The position numbers and the translations under genes are program-made. A stretch of DNA of 7,522 bases from Gemmatimonadota bacterium (GTDB lineage: Bacteria > Latescibacterota > UBA2968 > UBA8231): positions 1 through 7,522 of the forward strand of contig VXZF01000555.1 of the NCBI GenBank assembly GCA_009845645.1, written 5' to 3'. The notes below the pieces were generated by a model that worked only from the letters and a program-made list of their open reading frames with translations, was not told where the DNA came from and did no database searches. Shown here one piece after another: positions 5,924-7,522 of this stretch; within the stretch, counting starts at the first letter, position 1; each line of letters starts with the position of its first letter.

Positions 5924-6152
5924 CCTGTAGTCCCAGCGCACCGCGTTCACGAAACACAACTTCCCACTCGTTCTGCCCTGGCATATCCTCGTGTAGCAGA
6001 TGCGATCATCTACCAACACCGGTATTCATCGTATAGTACTCCGTTGAGAACTTTCTATATTACGTAGGAAAATCCCGCAGGCAGTACGATTTGAACGAGC
6101 AGCCCCAACCACGGGGCCGTCTCGTGCGGATGATCAGGCCGGACAACGACCT
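5924..6152. other. Intergenic region upstream of the DUF4159 gene
   Basis: No gene is supported in these 229 bp. An AT-rich stretch around 6030-6066 holds TATAGT (6032-6037) and TATATT (6056-6061), possible -10 boxes for the DUF4159 gene, but neither has a clear -35 box. A perfect 5-bp-arm hairpin (GCCCC, 6-nt loop, GGGGC) lies at 6102-6117, about 35 nt before the start codon and without a following T-run. It may be a leader stem and is not a terminator. No terminator is visible after the PIN gene. Confidence 0.4.
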
Positions 6153-7364
6153 ATGAACCGACCGTCGCGTTTTGCGCGCATTACCGCTGACCTGGACCTC
6201 AATGCCCTGCTCAGCCCGCTGCGCAAATCTTTTTGGCTGTCGCTGGGGATCGCCGTGCTCCTGAATGCGATCTTGGTTCTGCTCAACCCTTTCCAGCAGC
6301 AGGCGGAAAAAGCGCCCCGGCCGCTAACCACTAAATTCGTCAAACGACAACCGCGCCTGACCAAGGCGCTGGAATTGCGCAAGATTCCCCAACGCAAACG
6401 CCCGATGATCCGTCGCCAAGTGCGCGCTGCCGTCGCCCGCATGGATCAGGTGCAAGCTACTGCGGCGTTCTCCACGCGCGCCATCATCGCTCGTTCGACC
6501 GGCGTAGCGAGTATGCTCCAAGTCGGACAGAGCAATCCACAGACGCTCCAAGCGGCGCTGGAACCGGCCGTGGGGGCAACCGCGAACTTGGGAATCAGCC
6601 GCGCGTCCGAGCATAAAATCGACATGGGCTTGGAGATGCTGGATGTCGATGCCATGGACACGGGCCGCTACCGCGCCTTGGTGATACAGGATCCCAACGA
6701 CAAGCAGGGACTCAAGGGCTTTGTCAAATTCGCCCGCGTGGTCTCGGCCACGTATATGGCCGAAACCCAGACCAATGTCGTTGATGGGGGGCTCAACAAT
6801 AGGGAAATCGATGTCTTGCGCGATATGCTCAACGAGTGGACTGGATTGCGGGCCGAGTTCGTCGGCAGCTTTACCTTTGATGACAAGCGCTTTCTAACGG
6901 TGCCGATCGTCATCCCCCAAGGAGAGCCCAACGAAAACGAGTTGGACAATCTGGCGCGCTACCTACTGGCGGGGGGCTTTGTCATGGCCGAGCAATTCGA
7001 CTTCGAGGGGTTTTGGACGGAGGCCCTAGAGAAATACGGGGGGCTGATCAAGGGGCGCGATTTTTACACCGAACGCCTGCGGGAAGATCATCCGATATTC
7101 ACAGCCTATTTTGACTTGGGGGACGGCGTCGCACAGGGGGCCTCGCGTTTTGACGATCCGTACTACTGGAATGTGGTGAAGGGCTTGTACGTCAAGGGGC
7201 GACTAGTGGCGGTGCCTCGGGCCAACTCGGGTATTGGGGGGTATATGGGCTTTGCCGCCGAACGAGACGCGACCCGTATCCTCCAGTTTGCGGTCAACAC
7301 CGTGATCTACGCCCTGACCCAAGAGGGGTCCATGACGCAACGGTTGATGCAGATTGTCCACTGA
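6153..7364 (+). CDS. Membrane-anchored DUF4159 domain protein
   Basis: This 403-residue protein has one N-terminal membrane segment (about 27-46, SFWLSLGIAVLLNAILVLLN) after a basic start, so the bulk should lie outside the cytoplasmic membrane. Residues 50-170 form a linker rich in Arg, Pro and Ala, resembling the spacer of TonB-type proteins. The C-terminal part, about 190-390, matches the DUF4159 pattern: FARVVSATYMAE, EIDVLRDMLNEWTG, ELDNLARYLLAGGFVMAEQFDFEGFW, DHPIFTAYFDLGDG and a final RILQFAVNTVIYALTQEG. DUF4159 proteins have a glutamine-amidotransferase-like fold and commonly sit in MoxR/DUF58/VWA gene clusters or next to energy-transducer genes. Neither is seen here. No enzymatic activity is known to me. 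The ATG at 6153 has no good Shine-Dalgarno. No alternative start was found in frame just upstream. It converges on the next gene with 11 bp between the stops. Confidence 0.82.
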   Translation: MNRPSRFARITADLDLNALLSPLRKSFWLSLGIAVLLNAILVLLNPFQQQAEKAPRPLTTKFVKRQPRLTKALELRKIPQRKRPMIRRQVRAAVARMDQVQATAAFSTRAIIARSTGVASMLQVGQSNPQTLQAALEPAVGATANLGISRASEHKIDMGLEMLDVDAMDTGRYRALVIQDPNDKQGLKGFVKFARVVSATYMAETQTNVVDGGLNNREIDVLRDMLNEWTGLRAEFVGSFTFDDKRFLTVPIVIPQGEPNENELDNLARYLLAGGFVMAEQFDFEGFWTEALEKYGGLIKGRDFYTERLREDHPIFTAYFDLGDGVAQGASRFDDPYYWNVVKGLYVKGRLVAVPRANSGIGGYMGFAAERDATRILQFAVNTVIYALTQEGSMTQRLMQIVH

Positions 7365-7375
7365 GGAGGGCTTTT

Positions 7376-7522
7376 TTACTCTGGGCAGGCCAACTCCTTT
7401 TCGAGGAGGTCTTGATTGACCGCGTAGTTTACTGGCACCTCGATTAGATGGACGCCCGGCGCGGTGAGGCACTCGCGCATGGTCGGCAGCAGATCGTCGG
7501 CTGCGCCGACGCGGTGCCCGTA
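7376..7522 (-). CDS. C-terminal end of an acetolactate-synthase-like thiamine-diphosphate enzyme, truncated by the window edge
   Basis: Only the last 48 residues are present. They read as the usual end of the TPP-binding domain of large-subunit acetolactate synthases and relatives: AADDLLPTMRECLTAPGVHLIEVPVNY, then AVNQDLLEKEL before the stop. The segment (P)VLI(E/D)VPVDYxxN near the C-terminus is typical of IlvB/AlsS-type proteins; here the Asp is replaced by Asn. Such enzymes condense two pyruvates to acetolactate, but with so little sequence another member of the superfamily (for example glyoxylate carboligase) cannot be excluded. The TAA stop at 7376-7378 faces the stop of the DUF4159 gene across 11 bp. 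Confidence 0.7.
   Translation of the reverse strand, partial: YGHRVGAADDLLPTMRECLTAPGVHLIEVPVNYAVNQDLLEKELACPE

Noticed and set aside
5783..6019. A 78-residue minus-strand open frame running from the intergenic gap into the second PIN gene.
   Set aside because: It overlaps the PIN coding region, has no ribosome site and shows no recognisable sequence.
7365..7380. T-run (six T) between the convergent stops, considered as a terminator.
   Set aside because: No stem-loop precedes the T-run on either strand; the flanking GGAGGGC has no nearby complement.
1..7522. CRISPR array, tRNA, rRNA, insertion sequence ends or integrase.
   Set aside because: No regularly spaced long repeats, no tRNA-like cloverleaf, no transposase or integrase motifs were seen. 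The 23-bp repeats at 4091-4159 have no spacers.

Overview
The window reads as chromosomal DNA from a free-living or symbiotic bacterium of fairly high GC. Most genes are GC-rich, while the intergenic DNA and the stretch around 877-2745 look more AT-rich. The flanking genes are a CxPxR-type sulfatase, a membrane-anchored DUF4159 protein and a thiamine-diphosphate enzyme. This mix would fit an uncultured sulfatase-rich lineage (Latescibacterota, Poribacteria, Planctomycetota or Gemmatimonadota style). That placement is an impression, since no taxonomic marker is present.

Layout, left to right. (1) A sulfatase on the minus strand, with its 3' part cut off by the left edge. (2) A tight minus-strand pair immediately upstream of it: an ABC/OLD-like AAA ATPase followed after 3 nt by a PIN-domain putative ribonuclease. 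(3) A minus-strand AAA_14/DUF4143 ATPase. (4) An AT-rich divergent regulatory region (about 4100-4288) with three 23-bp direct repeats, an 18-bp palindrome and a second imperfect inverted repeat. (5) A plus-strand pair: an Xre-type HTH fused to an ImmA/IrrE metallopeptidase, followed directly by a second, unrelated PIN-domain protein. (6) A 229-bp gap. (7) A plus-strand DUF4159 membrane protein. (8) The C-terminal 48 residues of an acetolactate-synthase-like enzyme on the minus strand, converging on gene 7 and cut off by the right edge.

The middle (877-5923) looks like a small accessory island of conflict-type genes between metabolic genes. The plus-strand pair fits the toxin-antitoxin format in which an Xre-ImmA protein represses and neutralises an adjacent PIN RNase. 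The ATPase-PIN pair has the shape of two-gene nucleotide-sensing plus effector-nuclease systems (PARIS, AbiL/Rlo, Septu and Gabija share the format), but with a PIN RNase in the effector position. That pair is the best candidate here for a poorly described defence system. The DUF4143 ATPase between the two modules belongs to a widespread family of uncertain role that often sits in such islands.
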